Positions 7,747 through 17,285 of a DNA stretch of 34,500 nt are shown one piece after another. The position numbers were made by a program, and so were the translations under genes. The notes beneath the pieces are model-generated. The model saw nothing but the letters and a program-made list of their open reading frames with translations. It did not search any database and had not been told where the DNA came from. The stretch lies in contig JANQMB010000231.1 of the NCBI GenBank assembly GCA_028280355.1, forward strand, positions 1-34,500, written 5' to 3'. This stretch comes from Verrucomicrobiales bacterium (GTDB taxonomy: Bacteria > Verrucomicrobiota > Verrucomicrobiia > Verrucomicrobiales > DEV007). Positions within the stretch are counted from its first letter, which is position 1; each line of letters opens with the position of its first letter.

Positions 7747-10700
7747 CTATCCACCGGATTCGATCTTCTCGAGCATTTTCACAGCCTGGGCATGCTCGAT
7801 CTCATCGTGGGAATACCGAGCATAAATCCGAAGAGGCTTCGCCGCCTCAGCCTTGCGGTCGAGTTCGTAGAGGGCAAGCCCTCGCAGCCAGTAGAGGTGA
7901 TAGAGCGTGGGGAACCCTTCGATCGCAGTCGCACTTAGATCGGCCAGAGATTTCCAGTCGCGATTCAACAGCGCGATCTCGCAACGCGCATTCTGCGCCT
8001 GCCGTTCGTCGCCCACCTGTCTCAGATAACTTTCGAGATAGGCTTCCGGAACCAGCTCCGCCTCCCCTAGCGTCTGGGCGATTTTGAGTACGAGCCACAT
8101 CCCACTAAAGTCTTGCTCTAACCAATCACTGGTAATGATCTCTGAGATTACACTGGCCGCCTCCTCACGCGCCAACTCCTCCATATCCTCCATCCCAGCC
8201 ATTTCTAACGCGCGCAGCGACAAAGGCAACGTCGAGGCTTCGAGCAGCTCGTCCGGATCTAGAGCATCGATTGCGACCCGTAACTTCTTCTTGTCACCAG
8301 CCTTCATCAGCGATGCGAGCACTAAATTGGTCGCGCGACCAGCCAGGCGAGGGTGTTCGATCTTCGCCAGCTCGGCTTTCACATCCATCTCTCTGCCGCG
8401 CCGAATATCGCAATGCAGTTCGAAGAACTGTAGCGCCGCGGCGCTGAACGGGTGTTCCTTTGCATCGGCGAATGGTTTCGCGAGGGCAGTCAGCTTCGTC
8501 ACCACATCATCCTCATCGGTATCAAAGAAGTGACCGGCGGCGAGGATCGCAAACGAGCGTTCGAGATCATCGCCAGTCTCGCGCAACAAGGCGTCGTAGA
8601 TCTTGAGGTTGAACGCTTCATGTTCGGGACGCCCCGAAGAGATCCCTAACAGTTCCCCTCCAAATTGTGGGCTATGTAGGGGGAGAATGCCCGATTTGAA
8701 CCGGTGCGAGGCGAGAGCCAAGGAGTCTTCATATCCCAACAGCTCGGCGTCAGCGTCCCCCTTCAGCGCCTCCGAGAGGTAGCGCCCACGTTTGCCGTCC
8801 ATCGCGTCGAAGCGCTCGCTCAATATACTCGTCATAGCCTCCCGCAGCTCCACACCCTCCCTAACAGCTTTTACCTCGCGGAGCATAGACAGCCGCAATC
8901 TCGTCAGCGAAGTCTTCGCCCCAGCCTTTAGCTGCCAATCACCGACGCCCTCGCGAATCGCATCCATACGTTCGGCCTCCCCCATCAAAGCCAGCCGACT
9001 GAAAAGCAAAATCACCACACCGATTTCGAGGTCGCCAAGCGGCTCGTCCACCACCGCGCCAATGGCCACTTCGATCTCCTCGGCGGTGGAAGTGCCATGC
9101 CTTGCCAACTTCCTGTAGAAGTTTCTAATATCTTTGAGAAAGACGTTCTCGGGAGCAGGCGATGGCATCGCCAGGTAGCGATTGAGTTCGCCGACGCCCA
9201 CCTCGCGCAGCGCCTCGCCACATGCGAACAGATACATTACCCCCCTGCAATTGGGGCGCAGGCCGGGGTCATCGATCACGCCATCGAATATCTGCCGCGA
9301 TTCGTCCCACCGTTGGGCTCTAGTGCCCAGTTCATAGACAGCGTTCTCGAAGTGGCTCTCCCTCTGATCCAGAGGCAGATCAGAACTCTCCCCCCCCGCA
9401 GCCACGAGCAGCTCAAGCTTGATCCGTTCGGCATCATTTAGCCGGCTCGACTCGCCAAACGTCCTATCGAGATCCCTGACCCGCGGATCCGATAGGCCTT
9501 TAGGCAGAACGTAATCCCACCATTCCGGCCGGTTCTTGTCCATCCAACGCCCCACAGCAGCACCGAAATCATCGGAAGCCGCCCCGCTCAGGGACAGCTC
9601 CTCGTAGCGAGCTACCAGCTGCTCATGCTGCGCCTCATCCGCTTTCACCTTCGGGTGCTCGATCTCCCCCTTCAATAGCTTCTCTTCCGCCTCGCCATCG
9701 CCCAGAGCCCGGTAGACTTTCGAGAGGGAGACGACGGCGTAGGCGCGGCCGTCCTTCTCCCCATCTTCAAGGATACCCTCCAGGGCGGACTTCACCTCCT
9801 CGAGTTCTTCGCCGAGGGCCACGGCGGAGAGAGCCCAGAGACGCACCATGCCGCGACTGACAGCATCCTCATCTTCGTCAGCCCCTAAAAACTCCTCTAC
9901 GTACTCTAACATTTTCTCGTGCCAACCGAGATCGACATAGCCGACCCCCTGCCAAAGCCTCGCCTGCCGAACTACAGCGGGCTCACCGAGCTTTACTCTC
10001 TCGAGGATCTCAACGCCCATCTCACGCAAGGCCCCGGCCTCCTCCAGATCTTCCGCTTCATTGGCCAGCGAGATCAGGTAGGTGCCAAGCTGCTGCGCGG
10101 TCGACGGCAACCATCGGGCAGCGTGAGCCGTCCGATCACAGAGTTCGCCGAACCCCTCACGCTCCGGGCCGCGGAACGTCGCCCCAAAGCGCGCTCCCAA
10201 ATTGGAGAGATTCTCGAAAGTTGGCACCTCGATATGTGAGGATGATTCCTCAATGCCGTATCGTTTCCTAAATCGACACCACTCCCGCCACCAGCCGCGG
10301 GCGTCGCGCCAATAGGCGCGCGCCTTGCCGGAATCCTCGAGCAAGACCCGAATCTTCTTGGCCTGATCTTCATAGGTCATCTCCGCGACAACGCTCTCAT
10401 CGACTTCGACTAGCAATCCCCAACGTCGCAGCGCCTCAGTAGCTTTTCCTGTCTCAAGACAGACGAACCCCGCCATCACCAGCCCATCACAGACCTCCGC
10501 GTCATCGAGCCTCCCCTCCCCCTTCTTGAAGTATGATAGCGACTCGTCAAACTCACGCACCGCCACCAAGCTTGCGCCGAGATCCTCGTCGAGCGATCGC
10601 CTAAAGCTGTCCGGAAAATCCGGCGATGCTTCCATCGCCCTCAAAATTTTCAGCTCTTCGGATTCTTCTCCACGAACCCTATGATACGCGGCACGCAGGA

Positions 10701-13700
10701 ATTTGCCGTCCCAGTGGTTGTCATCGCTCACAGGGAGCCGGTCCATCGCGTCGTACAGTGATGGCAGCAGCTTGCCCCCCAACCAGCGATCATCGTCGCG
10801 CTCGTCCCACTCGACCCAGCTCGCCACGCGCCAGAGGGTTAGCGAGTAATCGTCACCGGGCTCGAAGCTTACCAGCAACTCTGTTGCGTGGCGGACGTAG
10901 GGCTTGACCTTGTCGGCCTCCCAAAGCGCCCCACACTGTTTTAGCAGCGCCGCCCTGTCGGCAAGATGCTCCTTCGATGGTGCCGTCTTGTCCCAGGCCT
11001 CATCCCGATTCGCCTCCACCACTTTCGCCAGATCGGTCCTGATGCCCTCCCAGGTGTCACGGATTCCAAAACTGTCGGCCAAACCGCGCAAGCCCGTCCG
11101 CAGGTGAACGGCGATCTCCGCCCCTTCCTCGACCGGGAGTGCCTCGAGCAATTCTGCGATCGCACCGCCACCGTCGTCTTCCCCGAGATCCCGGGCTACG
11201 GCGATCACCGCGTCGAGAACCTTAGAGAGTTCCGGGTCGCCTGCGACGACTAGCTCTGCCAGACGCGTTCCTAGTTCGCCCTCCTCCCCAAGTACGGGAG
11301 CGATTTTCGCAAGCAGCTCAAAGCATCGGATGCGGGCATCAGACTCTAGATCCAACGCTTCTCGCAATAATTTCGCCGCGCGCTCTTGCTCCTTCCGCCC
11401 CCCGCGTTTCTCCAATAGAGAGGCTGCATTATAGGAACTCCACGCACGCCGAGAATCGTAGGCACCTTGATCTCCAGCAACCTCCTCGAAGATAATCGTC
11501 GCCTCTTTCTCCTCCCCAGAGTCACGTTTGGCAAGAGCGAGCAAATAGCGCAACCAGGCGTGATCTGAAGCGGAAAGTTTACCGTCCCACTCGGCGAGCA
11601 ATGCGCTGAGTTTCTCTGCAGCTATCTCGTTGCGATCTGCGTTCCAGTCCACGAGCGCCAGCTTTGCTTTCGCATAGACGATTGTCTGCGAGTCGTCGGG
11701 GAAATACTGCAACACACGCCGCAAAGCCTCGACGCGCAGTTCCTCACTTCCGTTCTCTGGAAAACGTCGCTCGAGGAGAGCCAACTGCCCCTCACCGGTG
11801 GACAGGATTGGAAAATTCTTCAGGTCAACCACCTGAGGTACGGCAGGCGCTTCGCCCGCCCCTGCCTCTAGCAGAAGGGGCTCAGCCATCCAGCTCCGCA
11901 ACGAGCGCAGGGCATTGAACGCCGCTCCAAACTCGGCAGCCGGAACCTGCGATTTGCGGCAGTCGATCTGTAATTGGGCGCGGTATCCGTCCTCGCCATC
12001 ATGCTTCGACCACGATGCGCCTGCGCTGATCGCCGGAGATTGCACGCTGAACGGACGTGGAAGCGAGACGGGCTCTAGCCCTTCGGGAAAAACAACCCTA
12101 GCATCCACCACTATCACATCCCTCCACATGTAGAATGGAGCCTTGCGATCGCGTTCGTCACCGAGATGAACCAGCAGCCCATCGGAGAACGGGAAGGAGA
12201 ACCCGCCCCGCGTATCGTCGTTCGCCGCAGCCGGGGGCACCACGAAGTAGGCTTTCAATTCATAGCGATCCACGGCATCCCCGTGCCCCTCCGCCTTCTC
12301 GACATCAACCACCTCCGCAGCCGGGAAGAAGCCATTGATGATATCTGCCAATCCGGATACAACCCGCTGCCGATCACGCTTGGCATAGCTATCGGCATAG
12401 CTACACGCATAGTATCCTTCAGCCACCAATGTCATCCATCCCGAGAGCCCGCCAGCGCGGTCGCGCTCGATATCAAATCGGTGAGAAAGGCGCCCGGCGG
12501 ACTGGGCCGGAGTTCGCGCCCACTCGGCCGCCTCCCCCTTTATCAGCAGCACATCGCGATCGGCGTCGCTGGGCGACAACAGTCCAGGTTTGGAATACTC
12601 GACAGTGGGATCACAGAACACATAGCCGTCACTCTGCTCGATCGCGAGAATAGCGTGGTTAAAATGCCGGTGACTGGGCGACCGTTTCTCAACTTGGCCA
12701 GCGTGCCTCGTATTCACAAGCGTCAGGTACGAACGGATCCCCTTGTGGGCCAACATCGCGCGCAACAAGTTCGACTTGTCCTTGCAGTCGCCGTAGCGGT
12801 TCTCCCAAACCTCGTTGCAGTCATACGGCTGGAGCCCCGCCTGACCAAACTCCAGCCCCGTATAACGCACCTCGTTTGCCACCTTCGACAAGAGGAGGGC
12901 AAGGATCTCCCCCTCGTCCTCGATACCCTCTGTCCATCCTTCGACCTTCGCTGCCAGATCTTCTCCAATCTCGAACCTGTCCTCAATCAGACCGTTGTAC
13001 CAGCGCGCGAAGGCGTCCCAATCGGGTAGCGTGGACAACCAGACCGTCGGCGCCGTGAACTTAGAAGAAGGGCTCGACGGCTCGTACTTTTCCCCGCCAA
13101 CCCTCGCTCTCTCCCAACTCAGACGGACGCGGTCGCCCTCAAGTTCGTCGCGCTGCATTGCTGGCACCCTCCGACTACTGGATACTGCCCGCAGACGCTT
13201 CTCCATCTTCGTCGGCACATCGATCAACCTGCGCTTCGTTAAAATTGGCCAGCGAGCCCCCCAACTCATTGACGTACAAAACTCCCCGGCGATCGGGAAT
13301 CGATCCTCCTCGATGACGACTACGGCTTCAGTTACCGATCCAGGATCGACCTCAGGAAACACCAGGATCAACTCCGCGTCATCCGAGTAGAGAGATGCCC
13401 CTGCATCCCGCTGGGGAACCCGGATGATCGCCGCGTTGTCCTTGATCGGCAATGTCCGGCCATCTGCAGTCCGAGTTTGAGCCTTCGCGAGATGGATCCG
13501 CTGGGTCTTCTGACGATAGTAGTAGGTGTCCTCCGCGATCGCTTTCGCCCCGCCCTCCGTGAGAGCCTTGAACACATAGCGGATTACTTGGACGCGACGC
13601 CCCTCTTCATCGATATGGTTCAGAACCTCGTTCAACAAAACGACGCCGCCAAACGCCTCATCCATCGCGGCCTGCTCAAAATCCTCTGCGGGCTTAAGAA

Positions 13701-13875
13701 CGTCGTCGATGGGGGTGAGCAGTGCCTCTAGCCTTTCCCCATAGATAGCCGGCGGTGTACGTGACACCCCCTGCTGCTGGGCACCAGATGGCGACCCGAT
13801 CACCGGGAGAATCCCGGCAATGAGAAAGAGCAACCGATGGGGGTGAGAGCGATCTAGGCGGTGGCGACGCTTCAT
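7747..13875 (-). CDS. Giant secreted DUF3857 / transglutaminase-like protein with long helical-repeat region
   Basis: A 2042-residue protein. A signal peptide is at about residues 1-32 (RLLFLIAGILPVIGSPSGA). A DUF3857-like beta region (about 60-260) is followed by a transglutaminase core (about 280-430) with an intact-looking triad: Cys364 in RYGDCKDKSNLLRAML, His407 in HFNHAIL and Asp422 in VFCDPT. A further beta segment extends to about residue 680 (DUF3857-like proteins often end this way). The remaining 1350 residues are helical, Glu/Leu/Ala-rich and tetratricopeptide-like; the clearest unit is the last one, LYHLYWLRGLALYELDRKAE. Typical family members are about 600-1200 residues, so this one is unusually long. 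Its DNA is clearly less GC-rich than its flanks. It starts 77 bases after tpiA on the same strand. An AGGA lies 8-11 bases before the ATG. The substrate is unknown; a periplasmic or outer-membrane peptide cross-linking or hydrolysing role is inferred. Confidence 0.9.
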   Translation of the reverse strand: MKRRHRLDRSHPHRLLFLIAGILPVIGSPSGAQQQGVSRTPPAIYGERLEALLTPIDDVLKPAEDFEQAAMDEAFGGVVLLNEVLNHIDEEGRRVQVIRYVFKALTEGGAKAIAEDTYYYRQKTQRIHLAKAQTRTADGRTLPIKDNAAIIRVPQRDAGASLYSDDAELILVFPEVDPGSVTEAVVVIEEDRFPIAGEFCTSMSWGARWPILTKRRLIDVPTKMEKRLRAVSSSRRVPAMQRDELEGDRVRLSWERARVGGEKYEPSSPSSKFTAPTVWLSTLPDWDAFARWYNGLIEDRFEIGEDLAAKVEGWTEGIEDEGEILALLLSKVANEVRYTGLEFGQAGLQPYDCNEVWENRYGDCKDKSNLLRAMLAHKGIRSYLTLVNTRHAGQVEKRSPSHRHFNHAILAIEQSDGYVFCDPTVEYSKPGLLSPSDADRDVLLIKGEAAEWARTPAQSAGRLSHRFDIERDRAGGLSGWMTLVAEGYYACSYADSYAKRDRQRVVSGLADIINGFFPAAEVVDVEKAEGHGDAVDRYELKAYFVVPPAAANDDTRGGFSFPFSDGLLVHLGDERDRKAPFYMWRDVIVVDARVVFPEGLEPVSLPRPFSVQSPAISAGASWSKHDGEDGYRAQLQIDCRKSQVPAAEFGAAFNALRSLRSWMAEPLLLEAGAGEAPAVPQVVDLKNFPILSTGEGQLALLERRFPENGSEELRVEALRRVLQYFPDDSQTIVYAKAKLALVDWNADRNEIAAEKLSALLAEWDGKLSASDHAWLRYLLALAKRDSGEEKEATIIFEEVAGDQGAYDSRRAWSSYNAASLLEKRGGRKEQERAAKLLREALDLESDARIRCFELLAKIAPVLGEEGELGTRLAELVVAGDPELSKVLDAVIAVARDLGEDDGGGAIAELLEALPVEEGAEIAVHLRTGLRGLADSFGIRDTWEGIRTDLAKVVEANRDEAWDKTAPSKEHLADRAALLKQCGALWEADKVKPYVRHATELLVSFEPGDDYSLTLWRVASWVEWDERDDDRWLGGKLLPSLYDAMDRLPVSDDNHWDGKFLRAAYHRVRGEESEELKILRAMEASPDFPDSFRRSLDEDLGASLVAVREFDESLSYFKKGEGRLDDAEVCDGLVMAGFVCLETGKATEALRRWGLLVEVDESVVAEMTYEDQAKKIRVLLEDSGKARAYWRDARGWWREWCRFRKRYGIEESSSHIEVPTFENLSNLGARFGATFRGPEREGFGELCDRTAHAARWLPSTAQQLGTYLISLANEAEDLEEAGALREMGVEILERVKLGEPAVVRQARLWQGVGYVDLGWHEKMLEYVEEFLGADEDEDAVSRGMVRLWALSAVALGEELEEVKSALEGILEDGEKDGRAYAVVSLSKVYRALGDGEAEEKLLKGEIEHPKVKADEAQHEQLVARYEELSLSGAASDDFGAAVGRWMDKNRPEWWDYVLPKGLSDPRVRDLDRTFGESSRLNDAERIKLELLVAAGGESSDLPLDQRESHFENAVYELGTRAQRWDESRQIFDGVIDDPGLRPNCRGVMYLFACGEALREVGVGELNRYLAMPSPAPENVFLKDIRNFYRKLARHGTSTAEEIEVAIGAVVDEPLGDLEIGVVILLFSRLALMGEAERMDAIREGVGDWQLKAGAKTSLTRLRLSMLREVKAVREGVELREAMTSILSERFDAMDGKRGRYLSEALKGDADAELLGYEDSLALASHRFKSGILPLHSPQFGGELLGISSGRPEHEAFNLKIYDALLRETGDDLERSFAILAAGHFFDTDEDDVVTKLTALAKPFADAKEHPFSAAALQFFELHCDIRRGREMDVKAELAKIEHPRLAGRATNLVLASLMKAGDKKKLRVAIDALDPDELLEASTLPLSLRALEMAGMEDMEELAREEAASVISEIITSDWLEQDFSGMWLVLKIAQTLGEAELVPEAYLESYLRQVGDERQAQNARCEIALLNRDWKSLADLSATAIEGFPTLYHLYWLRGLALYELDRKAEAAKPLRIYARYSHDEIEHAQAVKMLEKIESGG

Positions 13876-13952
13876 CGCCGCGGATCCTAATTGACGAACC
13901 TCAAGAACGCCAGCGCAGAAGCGCTGCCGCCAATCCTACTCTTCCTTAAAGC

Positions 13953-14714
13953 CTACCCCGCGTTCTTGCAGATCTCCGAGAAGCTCCCGGGCTCCAGGCT
14001 GGCGCCGCCGACGAGCGCGCCATCGACGTCGGGCTGCGCCATCAACTCGGCGGTGTTGGCCGGTTTGACGCTGCCGCCGTATTGGATGCGGATCTTCGCT
14101 GCCACCTCCTCGCCGAAGAGCTCGCCGAGCACCTTGCGCACGAAGGCGTGGGCTTCCTGCGCCTCGTCTGGGCCGGCGGTCTTGCCAGTGCCGATCGCCC
14201 AGACGGGCTCGTAGGCGATCACCGCCTCGGCCATCTTGTCGGCGGATAGCCCCTCGAGCCCCACCTCCAGTTGGCGGCGCAAAACCGCCTCCAGCTGACC
14301 GCCCTCCCGCTCCTCGAGCGTCTCGCCAATGCAGATGATCGGCTTCACCCCCGCCGCGTGCAGCGCCTTCGCCTTGGCGTTGATGATCGCGTCGTCCTCA
14401 CCGAAGATCGACCGGCGCTCGCTGTGGCCGATAATGACATAATCGACGCCGATCTCGGTCAGCATCCCGATGCTGACCTCGCCGGTGAAGGCGCCCTTCT
14501 CTTCGAAATGGCAGTTCTGAGCCGCGAGCCCCGTCGTGTCGCTGTTGGCGAGCGCCCCCTTGGCCGCCCCGAGGGCGACGAAAGCCGGCGAGATCACGAT
14601 GTCGACGGCGCTGCTGCCACCGATGAGGTTCTCGAACTCGTCGATGAACTCGGTCGCCTCGGCGGGACCTTTGTGCATTTTCCAGTTGGCGGCGATGATC
14701 GGTCTTCGGGACAT
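13953..14714 (-). CDS. tpiA: Triosephosphate isomerase
   Basis: A 253-residue cytoplasmic enzyme interconverting dihydroxyacetone phosphate and glyceraldehyde 3-phosphate. All catalytic residues are visible: Lys12 in ANWKMHKG, His97 in IIGHSERR and Glu169 in AYEPVWAIGTGKTA. The phosphate-binding end YGGSVKPANTAEL and the GALVGGASL motif are present. Length is standard. It follows pgk by 49 bases on the same strand, so it is the third gene of a gap-pgk-tpiA set covering the triose-phosphate steps of glycolysis. No Shine-Dalgarno is visible (an AAAGAG lies just before the ATG). Confidence 0.98.
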   Translation of the reverse strand: MSRRPIIAANWKMHKGPAEATEFIDEFENLIGGSSAVDIVISPAFVALGAAKGALANSDTTGLAAQNCHFEEKGAFTGEVSIGMLTEIGVDYVIIGHSERRSIFGEDDAIINAKAKALHAAGVKPIICIGETLEEREGGQLEAVLRRQLEVGLEGLSADKMAEAVIAYEPVWAIGTGKTAGPDEAQEAHAFVRKVLGELFGEEVAAKIRIQYGGSVKPANTAELMAQPDVDGALVGGASLEPGSFSEICKNAG

Positions 14715-14763
14715 GGCTCTTTGCGGTTTCTGAAAGGTTCTACGGTCGCGGCGGACCAGTTCT

Positions 14764-15963
14764 CTAAGCGTCGTCGAGGGCGGCGACGCCCGGTAGCTCC
14801 TTGCCCTCCAACAGCTCGAGGGAGGCCCCGCCCCCCGTGGAGATGAAGGTCACCTTGTCGGCGAGGCCAAATTTCTTGATCGCGGTGACCGAGTCGCCAC
14901 CGCCGATGATGCTCACCGCGCCGCTGTCCGCGACGGCCTCGGCGACGGCCCTGGTACCCTTCGCGAAGGCGTCGATCTCGAAGACCCCCATCGGCCCGTT
15001 CCAGACCACGGTGGCCGCGTCCGCCAGCACCGCACAGAACTCGCCGATCGCCTTCTCGCCGATGTCCAGCCCCTCCCAGCCATCGCGGATGCCGCCGCCT
15101 TCGGCGTAGGGGGAGATGTTGTTGGTGTTGGCGTCGTCGGAAAAATCGTCGGCCTCGAGGCTGTCGGCGGGCAGCAGGAGGCGCACACCGGCAGCCTCGG
15201 CCTTCCCGAGCAGTTCCTCCGCGACCGGGATGTCCTCGTCGACCGCGTAGCTATCGCCGATCGCATGCCCCTGGGCCTTGCGGAAGGCGTACTGCATCGC
15301 GCCGCCGATGAGGATGGTGTCAGCCTTGTCGAGCAGCGCGTTGATGACGCCGATCTTGTCGCTGACCTTCTTGCCACCCAGGATCACCACGAAGGGTCTC
15401 GCCGGGCTCTCTAGTTCCTCCTTGAGATATTTCAGCTCGCGCTCCATCAGGAAGCCCATGGCGCACTCGCCGACGTGGGCGGCGACGCCGGCGGTGGAGG
15501 CGTGGGCGCGGTGGGCGGTGCCGAAGGCATCGTTGACGAAGACCTCGGCGCCCTCCGCCATGGCCTTCGCGAAAGCCGGATCGTTGGCGGTCTCCTCCTT
15601 GTAGAACCGCACGTTCTCGAGCAACAGGACGTCGCCCTCGCCGAGCTCGCCCGCCGCGGCTGCGGCGGCGTCGCCGACACAGTCGTCCGCGAAAGCCACC
15701 GGCCCACCGAGCAGTTCACCGAGCCTGGCCGCGACCGGGCGGAGGGAGAGTTCCGCCTTCCTCTCGCCACCCGGGCGCCCCAGGTGGCTGGCAAGGACCA
15801 CTCGCGCACCGGCGTCCACCAGATGGCGAACCGTCGGCAAAGCGGCGGTGATGCGGGTGTCGTCGGTGATGTTGCCATCCGCGTCGAGCGGAACATTGAA
15901 GTCACAACGAACGAACACTCGGCGGCCTTTGAGGTCGAGGTCGCGGATGGATTTCTTGGCCAT
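14764..15963 (-). CDS. pgk: Phosphoglycerate kinase
   Basis: A 399-residue cytoplasmic enzyme that transfers the acyl phosphate of 1,3-bisphosphoglycerate to ADP, the first ATP-yielding step of glycolysis. Recognised blocks: [12 protein letters not shown] at the N-terminus, [50 protein letters not shown], and the C-terminal nucleotide loop [13 protein letters not shown] followed by [18 protein letters not shown]. Length is normal. It lies between gap (124 bases upstream, with a strong hairpin in the gap) and tpiA (49 bases downstream). The ATG is preceded by no Shine-Dalgarno-like sequence. Confidence 0.98.
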   Translation of the reverse strand: MAKKSIRDLDLKGRRVFVRCDFNVPLDADGNITDDTRITAALPTVRHLVDAGARVVLASHLGRPGGERKAELSLRPVAARLGELLGGPVAFADDCVGDAAAAAAGELGEGDVLLLENVRFYKEETANDPAFAKAMAEGAEVFVNDAFGTAHRAHASTAGVAAHVGECAMGFLMERELKYLKEELESPARPFVVILGGKKVSDKIGVINALLDKADTILIGGAMQYAFRKAQGHAIGDSYAVDEDIPVAEELLGKAEAAGVRLLLPADSLEADDFSDDANTNNISPYAEGGGIRDGWEGLDIGEKAIGEFCAVLADAATVVWNGPMGVFEIDAFAKGTRAVAEAVADSGAVSIIGGGDSVTAIKKFGLADKVTFISTGGGASLELLEGKELPGVAALDDA

Positions 15964-16028
15964 TGGACAGTGATATCTTCGGGGACTGGCTGATCTCTAA
16001 GGATTTACGGAAATCTCTTTAGAGAGAC

Positions 16029-16059
16029 GAAGGGCACCCCATCGCTGGGGTGCCCCTTC
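16029..16059 (-). terminator. Strong hairpin between gap and pgk
   Basis: A 13-bp stem with one bulged base around a TCGC (plus strand) loop, 28 bases after the gap stop. On the minus strand it is followed by GTCTCTCT, not a clean T-run. Within an otherwise continuous gap-pgk-tpiA set, it more likely gives partial termination or protects the gap mRNA 3' end than full termination. Confidence 0.55.
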
Positions 16060-16087
16060 GGGATCGTTATCGGGTGCGGACGGCGGC

Positions 16088-17089
16088 CTAGGCGCCGGCG
16101 AGCAGGTACATCGCATCGATGGCGCGGTTGCTGTAGCCCCACTCGTTGTCGTACCAGCCGACGATCTTCACCAGATCGCCGCCGATCTCCATGGTGACGC
16201 CAGCGTCGAAGATGCAGGAGTGCGGGTTGCCGACAATGTCCTGCAGGACCGGGTCCTCGTCGCTGTATTCGAGGATGCCCTTCAGGGCGCCGTCGGCGGC
16301 CTCCTTGAACTTGGCGTTGATCTCGTCGGCCGAAGTCTTGGTCTTCAGCTGGGCGGTGAAGTCGGTGACCGAACCGGTCGGGGTCGGGACGCGGAAGGCG
16401 CCACCGGTGAGCTTGCCCTTGAGCTCCGGGATGACCTCGCCGATCGCCTGGGCGGCGCCGGTGCTCGAGGGGATGATGTTCACGGCCGCCGAGCGCGCGC
16501 GCCGGAGGTCGCTGTGCGGCGCGTCGAGCAGGCGCTGGTCTCCAGTGTAGCTGTGGATCGTGCTCATCACCCCGCGCTCCACGCCAAAGGCGTCGTTGAG
16601 CACCTTGACCATCGGCGAGAGGCAGTTGGTGGTGCAGCTCGCGTTGGAGACGATGTGGTGCTCGTCGGCCTTGTAGTCGTCGGAGTTGATGCCCAGGCAC
16701 ATCGTCAGATCGACGTTCTTGCCCGGCGCCGAGATGAGTACCTTCTTGGCGCCGCCGCTGCTGATGTGCAGCTCCGCCTTGTCGCGGGCGGTGAAGAAGC
16801 CGGTCGATTCGAGGACGACCTCGACGCCGTGGTCGCCCCAGGGGAGCTTGGCGGGGTCGCGCTCCTCGTACACTTTGATCGAGTGCCCGTCGACGGTGAT
16901 GCTGGTGTCGTCGTAGCTGATCTCGGCGTCGAGCTTGCCGTTGGTGGAGTCCCACTTGAGGAGATGGGCCAGAGTCTTGTTGTCGGTCAGGTCGTTGACC
17001 GCAACCACGCTCTTGCGTTGCTCGGGCGTCATCGCACGGAAAACATTGCGGCCGATGCGGCCAAATCCGTTAATTCCAAAGGTGGGCAT
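16088..17089 (-). CDS. gap: Glyceraldehyde-3-phosphate dehydrogenase (type I)
   Basis: A 333-residue NAD(P)-dependent enzyme that oxidises and phosphorylates glyceraldehyde 3-phosphate, in the cytoplasm. The Rossmann start FGINGFGRIGRNVFRA is followed by the catalytic SNASCTTNCLSP with Cys152 and His179 in MSTIHSYTGDQ. The substrate-binding blocks SSTGAAQAIG and the C-terminal WYDNEWGYSNR are also present. Length and motifs are fully standard. It is the first gene of the minus-strand gap-pgk-tpiA set and has its own upstream region of 196 bases. The usual Asp at the end of the second beta strand is replaced in part by NDLTD, which is common in bacterial enzymes preferring NAD. Confidence 0.98.
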   Translation of the reverse strand: MPTFGINGFGRIGRNVFRAMTPEQRKSVVAVNDLTDNKTLAHLLKWDSTNGKLDAEISYDDTSITVDGHSIKVYEERDPAKLPWGDHGVEVVLESTGFFTARDKAELHISSGGAKKVLISAPGKNVDLTMCLGINSDDYKADEHHIVSNASCTTNCLSPMVKVLNDAFGVERGVMSTIHSYTGDQRLLDAPHSDLRRARSAAVNIIPSSTGAAQAIGEVIPELKGKLTGGAFRVPTPTGSVTDFTAQLKTKTSADEINAKFKEAADGALKGILEYSDEDPVLQDIVGNPHSCIFDAGVTMEIGGDLVKIVGWYDNEWGYSNRAIDAMYLLAGA

Positions 17090-17116
17090 AGTACTATGGT
17101 TGCTTTCTGTTGGGTG

Positions 17117-17146
17117 ATCCTAGAGGAAGGGCCGCTACTAAAGCAA
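17117..17146 (-). promoter_or_regulatory. Possible promoter of the gap-pgk-tpiA set
   Basis: On the minus strand TTGCTT (17146-17141), an 18-base spacer, then TAGGAT (17122-17117). Both hexamers match the sigma70 consensus at four of six positions. The start would fall about 20 bases before the gap ATG. The rest of 17090-17285 shows no gene. Confidence 0.35.
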
Positions 17147-17285
17147 AGCGCCGGCCGAGCGTCAACCGCGATCATCAGGGCACGGCGGCACGACTCCGAA
17201 ACGCGTCGAAACACGCCACAACCCGCTAACGGGCAACGATGTAAGCCCCGGAGACCCGCCCAGGGCGTATCCCATCCCCGCGGGG

